Origin: Leucobacter chromiireducens subsp. solipictus
Lineage (GTDB): Bacteria; Actinomycetota; Actinomycetes; Actinomycetales; Microbacteriaceae
DNA: 64,000 nt
NCBI RefSeq assembly: GCF_016758195.1
Contig: NZ_QYAC01000001.1
Location: 347,423-411,422, forward strand
Direction: 5' to 3'
Within the stretch, counting starts at the first letter, position 1. Each line of letters begins with the position of its first letter. The notes under the pieces are model-generated. The model did not search any database, was not told where the DNA came from, and worked only from the letters and a program-made list of their open reading frames with translations. The translations under genes were made by a program, and so were the position numbers. This document shows positions 49,706 through 58,642 of the stretch, piece by piece.

Positions 49706-51310
49706 CTACTCCGCGAGCAGCTCCAGCGCGGCGTGCGCCGCGTTGTGACCGCCGATCCCGCTCACGGCACCGCCGCGCCGCGCTCCCGAACCGCACACGA
49801 GCAGGTTCGGGAGCGCGGTCTCGACGCCCCAGCGCGCGGCCGGGGTGTCGAGCGCCTCGTCGTCCTCGGCCCAGGGCCACGACAGGGCACCGTGGAAGAT
49901 ATCGCCGCCGATCATGCCGAGGGATTCCTCAAGATCGGCGGTGGTGCGCGCCTCGATGCACGGTGAGCCGTCCGGGGCGATGAAGATGCAGTCGGCAATC
50001 GGTTCGGCGAGCACCGAATCGAGCGAGCGCTGTGCCGCCGCGAGCAGCTCCGCGCGCAGCTCGGCGTTATTCTCCTCGGTCACGAGCCGGTCCGGAACGT
50101 GGAGCCCAAACAGGGTGAGCGTCTGGGCCCCGGCGGCCTGCAGCTCCGGGCTCAGGATCGACGGGTCCGTCAGGGAGTGGCAGTAAATCTCGGCCGGGAG
50201 CGGCTCGGGGAGCTCCCCCGCCGTCGCCGCGGCGTGGGCCGCATCCAACTGTGTGAGGGTTTCGTTGATGTGGAATGTGCCGGCGAACGCGGCGCGCGGA
50301 TCGACCTCGGAGTCCCGCAGCTTCGGGAGCCGCGTGAGCAGCATATTGACCTTCACCTGGGCACCCTCGGGGCGTGCCGGGGCCTCCCGCACGGCGGCGG
50401 CCGGGGCATTCCCCGCCGCGAGCAGGCGTTCGAGGACCGCCGGGCCGACACCACTGAGGACCAGGCGCCCGCGGACGGGAGCGGCCGCCGGATCGGCGAG
50501 CTGCACGGTGCCGTCGGCCGTGATCGCGCGCACCTCGGCGGCACCGCGAAGCTCCGCCCCCGCGTCCCGGGCGGCGCGTTCCAGCTCACCGCTGACCCGC
50601 CCCATCCCGCCGACGGGCACATCCCAGTCCCCGGTGCCGCCGCCGATCACGTGGTACAGGAAGCATCTGTTCTGGCGCAGCGACGGATCGTCCGCCGTGG
50701 CGAAGGTCCCGATCAAGCCGTCGGTGAGCGCGATCCCCCGCGCAATGTCGGTGGTCAGCGAGTCTCGGATCAGCCCGCCGAGGGGACGTTCGAACAGCGC
50801 CGCCCACAGCGCGTCATCCCCGAGCCGCCGCTGCAGCTCCGAGCGTCGCACCAGCGGATCCGTCACCGTGGGGAACAGCAGCTCGGCGACGGGGGCGAGC
50901 CGCGCATAGAACGCGTCGAAGCGGTCCGCCTCGGCGGCGTCCCCCGTCACGCGCGCGAACGAGGCGGCGGTCGCCGCAGCGTCGCCGTTGTCGATCAGGA
51001 TGCCGCGGCTCGGATCCGCCGGATCCGGCGTGTATGAGGAGACGCGGCGTCGGGCCAGCTCCAGGTTCAGGCCGAGGTCCGCGACGATCTGCGCGGGCAG
51101 CAGGCTCACGAGGTAGGAGTAGCGTGAGAGCCGCGCCCCCACGCCCGGCCACGGCTCCTCGGACACCGCAGCCCCGCCGAAGTGGTCGAGGCGTTCGAGC
51201 ACCACCGTCCGCTTCCCCGCCCGGGCGAGATATGCCGCGGCGACGAGCGCGTTGTGCCCACCGCCCACGATAACGACGTCGTGCGTGTACTCCAAGGCTT
51301 CATTGACCAT
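49706..51310 (-). CDS. Phytoene-dehydrogenase-like FAD oxidoreductase (PYROXD2-like)
   Basis: A 534-residue flavoprotein. The dinucleotide motif VVIVGGGHNALVAAAYLARAG opens the protein, followed by VVLERLDHFGGAA. The C-terminal FAD contact is LLVCGSGARRGGAVSGIGGHNAA. It lacks carotenoid genes nearby and resembles the PYROXD2 group more than CrtI, so a pigment role is not supported. The ATG at 51310 lies 7 nt after TACAGT; an upstream in-frame GTG is rejected. Confidence 0.88.
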   Translation of the reverse strand: MVNEALEYTHDVVIVGGGHNALVAAAYLARAGKRTVVLERLDHFGGAAVSEEPWPGVGARLSRYSYLVSLLPAQIVADLGLNLELARRRVSSYTPDPADPSRGILIDNGDAAATAASFARVTGDAAEADRFDAFYARLAPVAELLFPTVTDPLVRRSELQRRLGDDALWAALFERPLGGLIRDSLTTDIARGIALTDGLIGTFATADDPSLRQNRCFLYHVIGGGTGDWDVPVGGMGRVSGELERAARDAGAELRGAAEVRAITADGTVQLADPAAAPVRGRLVLSGVGPAVLERLLAAGNAPAAAVREAPARPEGAQVKVNMLLTRLPKLRDSEVDPRAAFAGTFHINETLTQLDAAHAAATAGELPEPLPAEIYCHSLTDPSILSPELQAAGAQTLTLFGLHVPDRLVTEENNAELRAELLAAAQRSLDSVLAEPIADCIFIAPDGSPCIEARTTADLEESLGMIGGDIFHGALSWPWAEDDEALDTPAARWGVETALPNLLVCGSGARRGGAVSGIGGHNAAHAALELLAE

Positions 51311-51355
51311 GAGCACCACTGTAGTGGTGCGGGAGGCCGCGCCGGATCCGGCGCG

Positions 51356-51751
51356 CTAGCGTTCTTCCCCGTCCACGTAGCGCCAGTGGCCGTCGGGGCC
51401 GCGGCGGAACACGCTGCGCTCCGCCTGCTCGAACCGGCCGTCCGGGCCGCGCCCGATCGCGGTGAAGCTCACCCAGCCGCGGTCGTCGCCGGGGCCGCCC
51501 GCGGTGGTGTCCGAGATGAACAGCCGGCGCCACTCGATCGTGTCGTCGAGCGTGAGCTCCTCGGGACGGGTACTCGGATCCCAGCTGCTGAGCAGGTACT
51601 CGGGGAGCCCGAGCGCGAAGGCGCTAAACCGCGAGCGCATGAGGCGCTCCGCCGACGGCGCGGGGCGACCGGCGTGCAGCGGACCGCAGCACTCGGGGTA
51701 CGCCGCGCCGCTGCCGCACGGGCAGGGGGCGAGCGTGTCGTCCGCGCTCAC
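51356..51751 (-). CDS. YchJ-like protein with SEC-C zinc motif
   Basis: A 131-residue protein of the YchJ/UPF0225 family. The N-terminal SEC-C motif (CPCGSGAAYPECC) should bind zinc. A compact NTF2-like domain follows (RLMRSRFSAFALGLPEYLL, then WVSFTAIGRG). The GTG start overlaps the DUF885 stop by 4 nt (GTGA), so the two are co-transcribed. Function unknown. Confidence 0.9.
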   Translation of the reverse strand: MSADDTLAPCPCGSGAAYPECCGPLHAGRPAPSAERLMRSRFSAFALGLPEYLLSSWDPSTRPEELTLDDTIEWRRLFISDTTAGGPGDDRGWVSFTAIGRGPDGRFEQAERSVFRRGPDGHWRYVDGEER

Positions 51752-53409
51752 GCGCCGAGCTCGCCGCGCAGCGAGCGCTGCAGCGTGTCAAGCCGCACCC
51801 CGCCGAGCGCGAGGGCATCGCGGTGAAAATCGCGCACGTCGAAGCCGGAACCGGCCGCCGCGGCGGCCTCGTCACGCAGCTGCTCCCAGATGCGCTGACC
51901 CACCTTGTAGGAGGGGGCCTGGCCCGCCCATCCCAGGTAGCGCAGCACCTCGAAGCGCACGAAGCCCTCGTTCATGTTGACGTGCTGCGCCATGAACTCG
52001 AACGCCTTGTCCCCATTCCACGCCCCGCCGTCGGGGTGCGGTTTTCCGAGGTGCACGCCGATGTCGAGCACGACGCGCGCCGCCCGCATGCGCTGCCCGT
52101 CGAGCATGCCGAGCCGATCCGCCGGATCATCGAGGTAGCCGAGCTGCTCCATGAGCCGCTCCGCGTAGAGTGCCCACCCCTCCGCGTGCCCCGAGGTGCC
52201 CGCGAGCTGTCGCCGCCACTCGTTCAGCGTGCCGCGGTTCACCACGGCCTGGCCGATCTGGAGGTGATGTCCCGGGACACCCTCGTGGTAGACCGTCGTG
52301 AGCTCGCGCCAGGTGTCGAACTCCGTGACGCCCTCGGGCACCGACCACCACATGCGGCCCGGCCGCGAGAAATCATCGCTCGGCCCCGTGTAGTAGATCC
52401 CGCCCTCCTGAGTGGGCGCGATCATGCACTCGAGCGCTCGGATCTCCTGCGGAATGTCGAACTGCGTGGCCCCGAGCTCCGCCACGGCGCGGTCGCTCGT
52501 CTCCTGCATCCACCGCTGCAGCGCGTCGGTGCCGTGCAGCTTGCGGCGCTCGTCGCGTTCGAGCAGCGCGATCGCCTCGGCCACGATGCCCGGGTGTCGC
52601 GCGCCGCCCACGATCTCCGCGGCGATCCGCTCCTGCTCATCGACCATGCGGGCAAGTTCTTCAATGCCCCACGCGTACGTTTCGTCGAGGTCCACGCGCG
52701 CGCCCAGAAACGCTTCGGAGGCGAGCGCGTAGCGTTCCCGCCCAAACGCGTCGGTGGTGGCCGCACGCGGGGCGAGTTCGGTCTCCAGGACGTCTGCGCA
52801 CTCGGCGTAGGCGCGCGCGGCGTCCGCCGCAGCGGCCTCGAATTCCGCGCCGCGCCCCGCCACCAGCTGCCCGAAGAACCCGGGGGCCGCGGCCGTGCCC
52901 GCGGTGCGCCGCGACTGGGCGGCAACCTCGGTCACCTGGCGAAGCGCGGGGGCGAGGCCGCGCTCCGCACCGAGCGTCAGCGACGCGCGGTACCCGGCGA
53001 GCGCGGCGGGCACGGCGCGCAGCCGCTCCCCGATTTCGGCCCAGTCCGCGTCCGTCGCCGTGGGCATGAGGTCGAAGCTGTCTCGGATCTGCTGCAGCGG
53101 CGACTCGATCACGTTGAGATCCCGCAGCTCCTCCCCCGCTTCATACTGCGCGAGGCCGAGCCGCAGCTCCGCGGTCAGATCCGCCCGGGTCACCGCGTCC
53201 ACCGCGTCGACCGGCTGCTCGGCGTCAAGCGCCGCGAGCGCGCTCCGCTGCGCGTCGGCGAACGCCGCGGCACCCTCCGGCGAGTAGTCCGGCAGCCCGC
53301 CGCCGCGCCGACCAATGTAGGTGCCCGTCGTGGGGTCGTGTTCCACCAGGGTGTCCACCCAGGCCTCGGCGATGCGATCAATGGGGCTCAGCGGCCGCGA
53401 ATTCGTCAT
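51748..53409 (-). CDS. DUF885 family protein, probable zinc peptidase
   Basis: This 553-residue protein is alpha-helical and carries HEGVPGHHLQ in the C-terminal half (about 363-372), the DUF885 form of a zincin motif, with a likely third ligand in a Glu of WALYAERLMEQLG. No signal peptide is seen, so it is cytoplasmic. TAGGCT ends 6 nt before the ATG (leaderless). It is divergent from a small secreted protein. Substrates of the family are not known. Confidence 0.88.
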   Translation of the reverse strand: MTNSRPLSPIDRIAEAWVDTLVEHDPTTGTYIGRRGGGLPDYSPEGAAAFADAQRSALAALDAEQPVDAVDAVTRADLTAELRLGLAQYEAGEELRDLNVIESPLQQIRDSFDLMPTATDADWAEIGERLRAVPAALAGYRASLTLGAERGLAPALRQVTEVAAQSRRTAGTAAAPGFFGQLVAGRGAEFEAAAADAARAYAECADVLETELAPRAATTDAFGRERYALASEAFLGARVDLDETYAWGIEELARMVDEQERIAAEIVGGARHPGIVAEAIALLERDERRKLHGTDALQRWMQETSDRAVAELGATQFDIPQEIRALECMIAPTQEGGIYYTGPSDDFSRPGRMWWSVPEGVTEFDTWRELTTVYHEGVPGHHLQIGQAVVNRGTLNEWRRQLAGTSGHAEGWALYAERLMEQLGYLDDPADRLGMLDGQRMRAARVVLDIGVHLGKPHPDGGAWNGDKAFEFMAQHVNMNEGFVRFEVLRYLGWAGQAPSYKVGQRIWEQLRDEAAAAAGSGFDVRDFHRDALALGGVRLDTLQRSLRGELGA

Positions 53410-53522
53410 GGTTCCAGCCTAGGGCGGGGCGGCACCCCCGGGCGAGAAAGCACGCTAGGATGAGAACATTGGCGTGTGGGCCACAGACCCGCGTGCCGCT
53501 GAGACCCGCGAGGAGAACAATC

Positions 53523-53750
53523 GTGAAGATCCGTACCCGTATCGCCACCGCCGTAACCGTGGCTCTCGCTTCGGTGTTCGTGGCAGCGCCCGCGTTCGCG
53601 TCGCCCATCGGACAGGACAACTCGGATTCGATGTTCTCCTCCGTTGGCCAGCCCGTGGACGTGGTGGCGATCTCGATCGTCGGCGTGATCCTGCTCGCGG
53701 TCGTGCTCATCGGCTCGACGCTCGTGGGCAACCTCTTCGAGAAGAAGTAA
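53523..53750 (+). CDS. Small exported membrane protein
   Basis: A 75-residue protein with an N-terminal signal-like segment (MKIRTRIATAVTVALASVF then APAFA) and a second hydrophobic helix (about 46-66, VVAISIVGVILLAVVLIGST) before a charged end (FEKK). The GTG start at 53523 follows GAGGAG. An in-frame ATG upstream at 53460 lacks a ribosome site and would spoil the signal. No family is recognised. A strong terminator follows, so it is a single-gene unit. Confidence 0.75.
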   Translation: MKIRTRIATAVTVALASVFVAAPAFASPIGQDNSDSMFSSVGQPVDVVAISIVGVILLAVVLIGSTLVGNLFEKK

Positions 53751-53780
53751 CCTCACGCTTCCCCGGCGCGGCCGGGACGG

Positions 53781-53829
53781 AGTGGCGGGCGGCGATCCTC
53801 ACGGGTCGCCGCCCGCCACTGTTGTCTTG
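53781..53829 (+). terminator. Terminator after the small membrane protein gene
   Basis: A perfect 15-bp stem (AGTGGCGGGCGGCGA) with a 10-nt loop is followed by GTTGTCTTG, 30 nt past the stop. Confidence 0.8.
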
Positions 53830-53874
53830 GGGGCGGACCGGGCGTACGGTGACAGGCACACCGGAACTTTCGAG

Positions 53875-53928
53875 GTGAGCGCAGTGCGCACAGTGAGCAC
53901 AGTGAGCGAGGTGAGCGCAGTGGCGGGC
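53875..53928 (+). repeat. Six tandem 9-nt units, each starting with GTG
   Basis: The units are imperfect copies of GTGAGCRCA, in frame with the coding sequence, so each supplies a possible start codon. Confidence 0.7.
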
Positions 53929-54282
53929 AGTTTGCGAGGCGGCGAGCCGACCGCGCTCCCCTGGCACCGCGTGCTGCAGGACCTGCCGCCCGCCGACCGC
54001 GACGAGGTGCGCGCCGCGGTCGCCGAGGGGTGGGCCGTGCGAATCCCGGAGCTTCGGGCGCCCGCTCAGGAGTGGGCTCTCCTCGTCAGCGCGCACTCCG
54101 GGGCGCGCCTGCTCCGCCACTGGGGCTATCTGGCGACACTCCTCGGTGCACCGCTGCTTGCCGCCGTGTCCCCGTGGTCCTGGGGGTGGGCGGTGCTGAT
54201 CGCGTGTGCGCTCGCCCTCATCCCGGTGTGGACGCAGCGCCGCGGGGTCCGCGCGCAGCGCGCCGCAGAGGCCAACCGCTAG
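53875..54282 (+). CDS. Hypothetical membrane protein with repeated GTG start region
   Basis: About 135 residues from the first of six in-frame GTG codons spaced 9 nt apart. The body has LPWHRVLQDLPPADRDEVRAAVAEGW and then a hydrophobic hairpin (LLGAPLLAAVSPWSWGWAVLIACALALIP, about 89-117) before a basic end. No family is recognised. GAG just before the first GTG is a weak ribosome site, and TACGGT at 53854-53859 may be the -10 box. The true start could be any of the six codons. Confidence 0.6.
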   Translation: MSAVRTVSTVSEVSAVAGSLRGGEPTALPWHRVLQDLPPADRDEVRAAVAEGWAVRIPELRAPAQEWALLVSAHSGARLLRHWGYLATLLGAPLLAAVSPWSWGWAVLIACALALIPVWTQRRGVRAQRAAEANR

Positions 54283-54321
54283 GCCACGCGCGCCGGGCTC
54301 CGTCCCTCGGGTCGTCGCCGA

Positions 54322-54410
54322 CAGATCCGACCCGTTCAGACAGAACCGACCTGCTAGGCGCAGAAATCATGCGCGCAGCAGGTCGGTTCTGCGTCAAGAG
54401 GTCGGATCTG
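54322..54410. repeat. Nested three-stem palindrome between convergent genes
   Basis: Outer arms CAGATCCGACC / GGTCGGATCTG (54322-54332, 54400-54410) enclose perfect arms CAGAACCGACCTGCT / AGCAGGTCGGTTCTG (54341-54355, 54377-54391), which enclose GCGCA/TGCGC. The outer left arm is a near copy of the inner one. Both this element and that at 13397-13469 hold GAAATC in the apical loop. It probably acts as a two-way terminator between genes ending at 54282 and 54426. Confidence 0.7.
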
Positions 54411-54425
54411 GGCCTACGCCTGGGC

Positions 54426-56057
54426 CTACGCGCCGGCGCGCACCACGCGGAAGGTCCCGACCGCGGCGTCGGCCGCGCCGCGCACGTAGCCGGTGGGCGA
54501 GGCGGCGACGGCGCGGAGGAACGCGACCGTCTCGGCCGTAATTTCCTCGCCGGGCAGCAGGTTCGGGATCCCGGGCGGGTAGGCGGCGAGCGTGTCCGCC
54601 GACACCCGGCCCACGGCGTCCGCCGCGGACACCGTCTCGCTCTCCCCAAAGAATGCCTCGCGGGGGCGCATGCGCAGCTCGCCCGCCTCCGGAAGGGCAG
54701 GGAACGCGACGGCGTCGGTCGCGGGGAGCGCCGCGGCCTCGTCGGCGACGGACGCGAGATCCCGCATGAAGCGGTCGACGTCCACGGTGCGCAGCGCGCC
54801 GATCACCAGCACCACGCTCGTCGCGGTCGACATCTCCGTGTAGGTGCCGTGGCCGTCGATCAGCCGGGCGCGCACCCAGTGGCCGCTTTGCCCGAGCGCC
54901 GACACGTCGATCGGGATGCGCAGCGCGTCGGTTTCGACAATGTCGGGGAACGCCGCGAAGTCGTCGCTGATCACGCGGAAACGGGGGTCCTGCCGCAGCC
55001 GAGCGCGAATCTCGGCGGCGGCGGCCACGGCCTCGCCGATCTGCGCGCTGCCCTGTACGAGGGCGCGGCGCGCGGTGTCGAGGGAGCCCATCAGGATCCC
55101 GCTCATGGAGGTGGACGCCGTCATCGAGAACGCGCGCGCCACGAGCGGTTCGAGCCGCTCCGCCATCGCGGTGTCGCCGAGGTGCAGCATCGCGGACTGG
55201 GTGAGGGACCCCGCGAGCTTGTGTGTGCTCGAGATCACGAGGTCCGCCCCGAGTCGCACCGGCGACTCCGGCAGACCCGGGTGGAAGCCAAAGTGGGCGC
55301 CCCAGGCACCGTCCACGATGATCGCGGCACCGTGGTCGTGGGCCACGCGGGAGAGCCCGGCGACGTCCGCGGTGGAACCGAAGTAGCTCGGCGAGACGAC
55401 CAGCACGCTGTCGACTGGACGGCCGGCCTCGGCCTCACGCGTGAGGGCGGCGTCCAGCGCCGCGGGGGTGAGCCCGTGCGCGATGCCGTGGTGCTCGTCA
55501 ACGTTCGGGGAAACGAACGACGGGATCAGGCCGGCCAGGAGCACGCCGTCGGTGAGGCTCGAGTGCATGCTGCGCTGGATCATGATCCGCTCGCCCAGGC
55601 CGCGCACCGCGATCGCGGCGGTGCGGTTCGCCTGCGAGGCCCCGTTCGTGAGGAACCAGGTGCGCTTGGCCCCCCACGCGTCCGCCGCGAGGCGCTGCGC
55701 CGCCACGAGCGGCGAATCCTCGCCCAGGTCGATGCCGGGCAGCATCAGCGGCACGTCGAGCTCGGGGACGCGATCGCCGAAGAGCTCGGCCAGGTGGGCG
55801 CCGCCGTGCTCGGGATCGTTGCCGTGACCCGGCACCATGAAGGAACGCGGCTCGGACGCGGCAAAGCGCTGGAGCGCCTCGGCGTAGGGAGCGCTCGCGT
55901 GTTCGGGACCGAACTGATGCGCGGCGCGGGGCGCGACGCCCGGATCCCCCGCGGGACCGGTCACGGGACTCACCACGGCGTCTCCCGCGGCGCTGATGGC
56001 GTCACCGTGTGCGGTGCGGTCGTCGTGGGGAGCGTAGTGAGAATCCTGATGCAGCAT
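54426..56057 (-). CDS. Orn/Lys/Arg decarboxylase family PLP enzyme
   Basis: A 543-residue fold-type I PLP enzyme of the Orn/Lys/Arg decarboxylase major group. The PLP lysine lies in SSTHKLAGSLTQSAML, with the preceding IIVDGAWGAHFGFHP and VVSPSYFGSTADV. The early motif FMVPGHGND is typical. It would make a polyamine (putrescine, cadaverine or agmatine); the amino acid cannot be chosen from sequence. ATG at 56057 follows TGGAGAC. A TATAGT box lies at 56126-56121. The divergent LysR gene is its likely regulator. Confidence 0.88.
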   Translation of the reverse strand: MLHQDSHYAPHDDRTAHGDAISAAGDAVVSPVTGPAGDPGVAPRAAHQFGPEHASAPYAEALQRFAASEPRSFMVPGHGNDPEHGGAHLAELFGDRVPELDVPLMLPGIDLGEDSPLVAAQRLAADAWGAKRTWFLTNGASQANRTAAIAVRGLGERIMIQRSMHSSLTDGVLLAGLIPSFVSPNVDEHHGIAHGLTPAALDAALTREAEAGRPVDSVLVVSPSYFGSTADVAGLSRVAHDHGAAIIVDGAWGAHFGFHPGLPESPVRLGADLVISSTHKLAGSLTQSAMLHLGDTAMAERLEPLVARAFSMTASTSMSGILMGSLDTARRALVQGSAQIGEAVAAAAEIRARLRQDPRFRVISDDFAAFPDIVETDALRIPIDVSALGQSGHWVRARLIDGHGTYTEMSTATSVVLVIGALRTVDVDRFMRDLASVADEAAALPATDAVAFPALPEAGELRMRPREAFFGESETVSAADAVGRVSADTLAAYPPGIPNLLPGEEITAETVAFLRAVAASPTGYVRGAADAAVGTFRVVRAGA

Positions 56058-56120
56058 GTCTCCAGAGTGGCGGGGATCCCGGGCCGCCGGAACCCCCGCT
56101 TCACCTCCCGGGCACCAGAG

Positions 56121-56149
56121 ACTATATTGAACTGAGGGGGCCTATTCAC
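56121..56149 (-). promoter_or_regulatory. Candidate promoter of the decarboxylase gene
   Basis: Minus strand GTGAAT, 17 nt and TATAGT in the AT-richer centre of the divergent gap. LysR-type sites (T-N11-A) could lie here but none stands out. Confidence 0.35.
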
Positions 56150-56181
56150 GCAGCGGGGTCCAGACAGGAGCGGGATACTCG

Positions 56182-57096
56182 ATGATCGACCTTCGCCAAC
56201 TCCAGGCACTCAGCGCGGTGGCCGCCGAGGGATCCGTGGCGCGCGCCGCGACCCGCCTCGGCTGGAGCCAACCCACCGTCGATTACCACCTCCGCAACCT
56301 CGATCGGCTCGTGGGTGCCGATCTCACCGTGCGCAGCACGCGCGGCAGCAAGCTCACCACCGCGGGCACCCTCATGCTCGAGCGTGGTGAGGAGATCCTG
56401 AGCCTCTCCGACCGGGCGCTGACGGACGTGCGTGACCTCGCCCAGCTCGGCCGGATCCGGCTCCGCTTTGGCACGTTCCCCACGGCCGCGGCCCGGCTGC
56501 TTCCCGGCATCACGAGCCGCGTCGCGGAGCTCGGGATCGAACTCGACGCGACGTTGGAGGAGCTCGCACCGCTCGTCACACGCGTGAACCAGCACACCCT
56601 CGATGCGGCGCTCGTGTACGCGGCCGGCGGCTACCAGCTCCCCTTCCGCGCGGAGGTGCACACGACGCACCTGTTCACGGACCCGATGCTGCTCGCCCTG
56701 CCCGCCACGCACCCGGCGGCGCACCACCGCAGTTTCGACCGGGAGACGTTCCTTTCCCTGGCGGACGACAGCTGGGTGATGGGTTCGACCCCCGGGGACA
56801 CCCTCGACGACCTGGTCCGGGAGGTGTTCCTCGCCGAGGGCCACAAGATCGACGTGGCGATCCGCACGGACGACTATTCGGTGGTGCTCGGCCTCATCGC
56901 CGCCGGGATGGCCGTTGCGCTCGTGCCGAGCCTCGTCGGCAATCACCCCCCGGAGGGCGTCGTGCTGCGTCCGATCGACGACCCCCGGTTTGCGCGGGAG
57001 CTCCTGCTCGCCGCGCCCGCCGGCCCCAGCGGCCCGTCGGCGGCGGTGCGCCAACTCGCTGAGGCCGTGCGGCGCTCGATCAGCGCGCTGGGGTAG
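56182..57096 (+). CDS. LysR-family transcriptional regulator
   Basis: A 304-residue LysR regulator. The winged helix-turn-helix is at 1-60 (IDLRQLQALSAVAAEGSVAR, AATRLGWSQPTVDYHLRNLD). The effector domain has IRLRFGTFPTAAARLLPGI and GMAVALVPSL. ATG at 56182 follows AGGAGCGG. It is divergent from the decarboxylase, the usual position for a regulator of the facing gene. The last 17 nt overlap the end of the convergent exporter gene. Confidence 0.92.
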   Translation: MIDLRQLQALSAVAAEGSVARAATRLGWSQPTVDYHLRNLDRLVGADLTVRSTRGSKLTTAGTLMLERGEEILSLSDRALTDVRDLAQLGRIRLRFGTFPTAAARLLPGITSRVAELGIELDATLEELAPLVTRVNQHTLDAALVYAAGGYQLPFRAEVHTTHLFTDPMLLALPATHPAAHHRSFDRETFLSLADDSWVMGSTPGDTLDDLVREVFLAEGHKIDVAIRTDDYSVVLGLIAAGMAVALVPSLVGNHPPEGVVLRPIDDPRFARELLLAAPAGPSGPSAAVRQLAEAVRRSISALG

Positions 57097-58588
57097 CCGG
57101 GGCCTCGGTCCCGAGTTCGGTCTCGGGATCGGCCTCGGGCGGGGCGTCGCGCACGAAGAACGCCACGAGTACGCCAATGGTCGCGGCGATGCCGCCGATG
57201 AGGAACGCCATGCGCGTGCCCGCCGCGAGCGCGTGCGGGTCCACCGCCGTCGGGCCCCCGGCGGCCTGGGTCGACACGAGGGTCATCACGGTGATGAACA
57301 GCGCGGTGCCCGCGGCCCCCGCGACCTGCTGCACCGTCGAGATCATGGCGCTGCCGTGCGAGGCGAGCTGCGGCCGCAGGGATCCCAGCGACACCGTGAA
57401 CAGCGGGGTGAACACCCCCGCGAGCCCGATGCTGAGGAGCAGGTGCGTGCCGAGCACCTGCCAGAGCTGCGTCGTATCGGTGAACAGTGCCATGCCCCAG
57501 AGCGCCAGCGCGGCGACGATCGTGCCGGGGATCAGCACAAATCGAGACCCCCGCGCGTCGACGAGGCGCCCGACAAACGGTCCGAGCAGCCCCATCACCA
57601 GGCCGCCGGGGAGCAACAGGAGTCCGGTCTGCAGGGTGTCGAAGCCGAGCACGTTCTGCGTGTAGATCGGCAGCAGGATCAGCGAGCCGAACAGCGCCAT
57701 CGAGCTGAAGGTGAACAGGATCACCGACAGCGCGAAGGGCCGCGACTGGAAGGTGCGCAGGTCGAGCAGCGCCCGATCCTCGCGCTGCAAGCGCAGCTGG
57801 CGCCACACGAACAGGAGCATCGCGGCGACGCCGACCACGATGGGGATCCACGGCGCGATCGGGGGTGTCCCGCTGGCGCTTTCGCCCACGAGGCTGAGCC
57901 CGTAGACGAGCCCGCCGAAGCCGAGCACCGACAGGAGCACGGAGACGAGGTCCACGCGGGCCACGCGCTGCTCCCCCACGTTGGGCAGGCGAAGCGCCCC
58001 GATCAGCAGCGCGAGCGCGGCGATCGGCAAGACGATCAGGAACAGCCACCGCCAGCTCAGCACCTGCAGGATCAGCCCGGAGATCGTCGGGCCGAGGGCG
58101 GGAGCGACCGAGATCACGATCGCGATCCGGCCCATGAGGCGGCCGCGCTGCTGCTCGGGCACGAGCGTGATGACGGTGGTCATCAGCAGCGGCATCATGA
58201 TTGCCGTGCCGCTCGCCTGCACCACGCGTCCCACGAGGAGCACGGCGAAGCCCGGGGCGGTGGCCGCGATCAGGGTGCCCGCGGTGAAGAGGCTCATCGC
58301 GGTGATGAACAGGTGCCGCGTTTTCACGCGCTGGATCAGCATGCCCGTGATCGGGATCACCACGCTCATCGTGAGCAGGAACGCGGTGGTGAGCCACTGG
58401 CCGGCCACCGCCGTGATGCCGAGATCGTGCATGAGTTTGGGCAGCGCAACGCCCATGATCGTCTCGTTGAGGATCACCACAAACGAGGAGATCAGGAGCA
58501 CCCAGATCGCGAGCTGCTCACGGGGACCAAACTCACGCTCGGTGCTGCGGGTGGGCGGATCGACTGGGGTGTTGCGGGAAGAAGACAT
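57080..58588 (-). CDS. DHA2-type MFS drug exporter (EmrB/QacA-like)
   Basis: A 502-residue proton-driven exporter with about 14 membrane helices. Motifs are LPKLMHDLGITAVAGQWLTT (helix 1 to 2 region), GMLIQRVKTRHLF (motif A form), LVGRVVQASGTAIMMPL (motif B) and APALGPTISGLIL (motif C, antiporter). The C-terminus is acidic. The ATG at 58588 lies in an 18-bp dyad that also covers the TAAGAT -10 box. Substrate range unknown. Confidence 0.92.
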   Translation of the reverse strand: MSSSRNTPVDPPTRSTEREFGPREQLAIWVLLISSFVVILNETIMGVALPKLMHDLGITAVAGQWLTTAFLLTMSVVIPITGMLIQRVKTRHLFITAMSLFTAGTLIAATAPGFAVLLVGRVVQASGTAIMMPLLMTTVITLVPEQQRGRLMGRIAIVISVAPALGPTISGLILQVLSWRWLFLIVLPIAALALLIGALRLPNVGEQRVARVDLVSVLLSVLGFGGLVYGLSLVGESASGTPPIAPWIPIVVGVAAMLLFVWRQLRLQREDRALLDLRTFQSRPFALSVILFTFSSMALFGSLILLPIYTQNVLGFDTLQTGLLLLPGGLVMGLLGPFVGRLVDARGSRFVLIPGTIVAALALWGMALFTDTTQLWQVLGTHLLLSIGLAGVFTPLFTVSLGSLRPQLASHGSAMISTVQQVAGAAGTALFITVMTLVSTQAAGGPTAVDPHALAAGTRMAFLIGGIAATIGVLVAFFVRDAPPEADPETELGTEAPATPAR

Positions 58589-58604
58589 AAGAGATCGATC
58601 TTAT
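58587..58604 (-). promoter_or_regulatory. Operator-like dyad at the start of the MFS exporter gene
   Basis: ATAAGA-GATCGA-TCTTAT has perfect 6-bp arms. It spans the TAAGAT -10 box and the start codon, so a bound repressor would block the promoter. No regulator gene of matching type is adjacent except the LysR gene downstream. Confidence 0.45.
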
Positions 58605-58642
58605 CCCAAAACCGCTCGGGATCACGACATTCTCCCGAACGG

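Noticed and set aside
49706-51310. Carotenoid desaturase (CrtI)
   Set aside because: The fold matches, but no other carotenoid gene is nearby and the C-terminal motif is of the PYROXD2 type.
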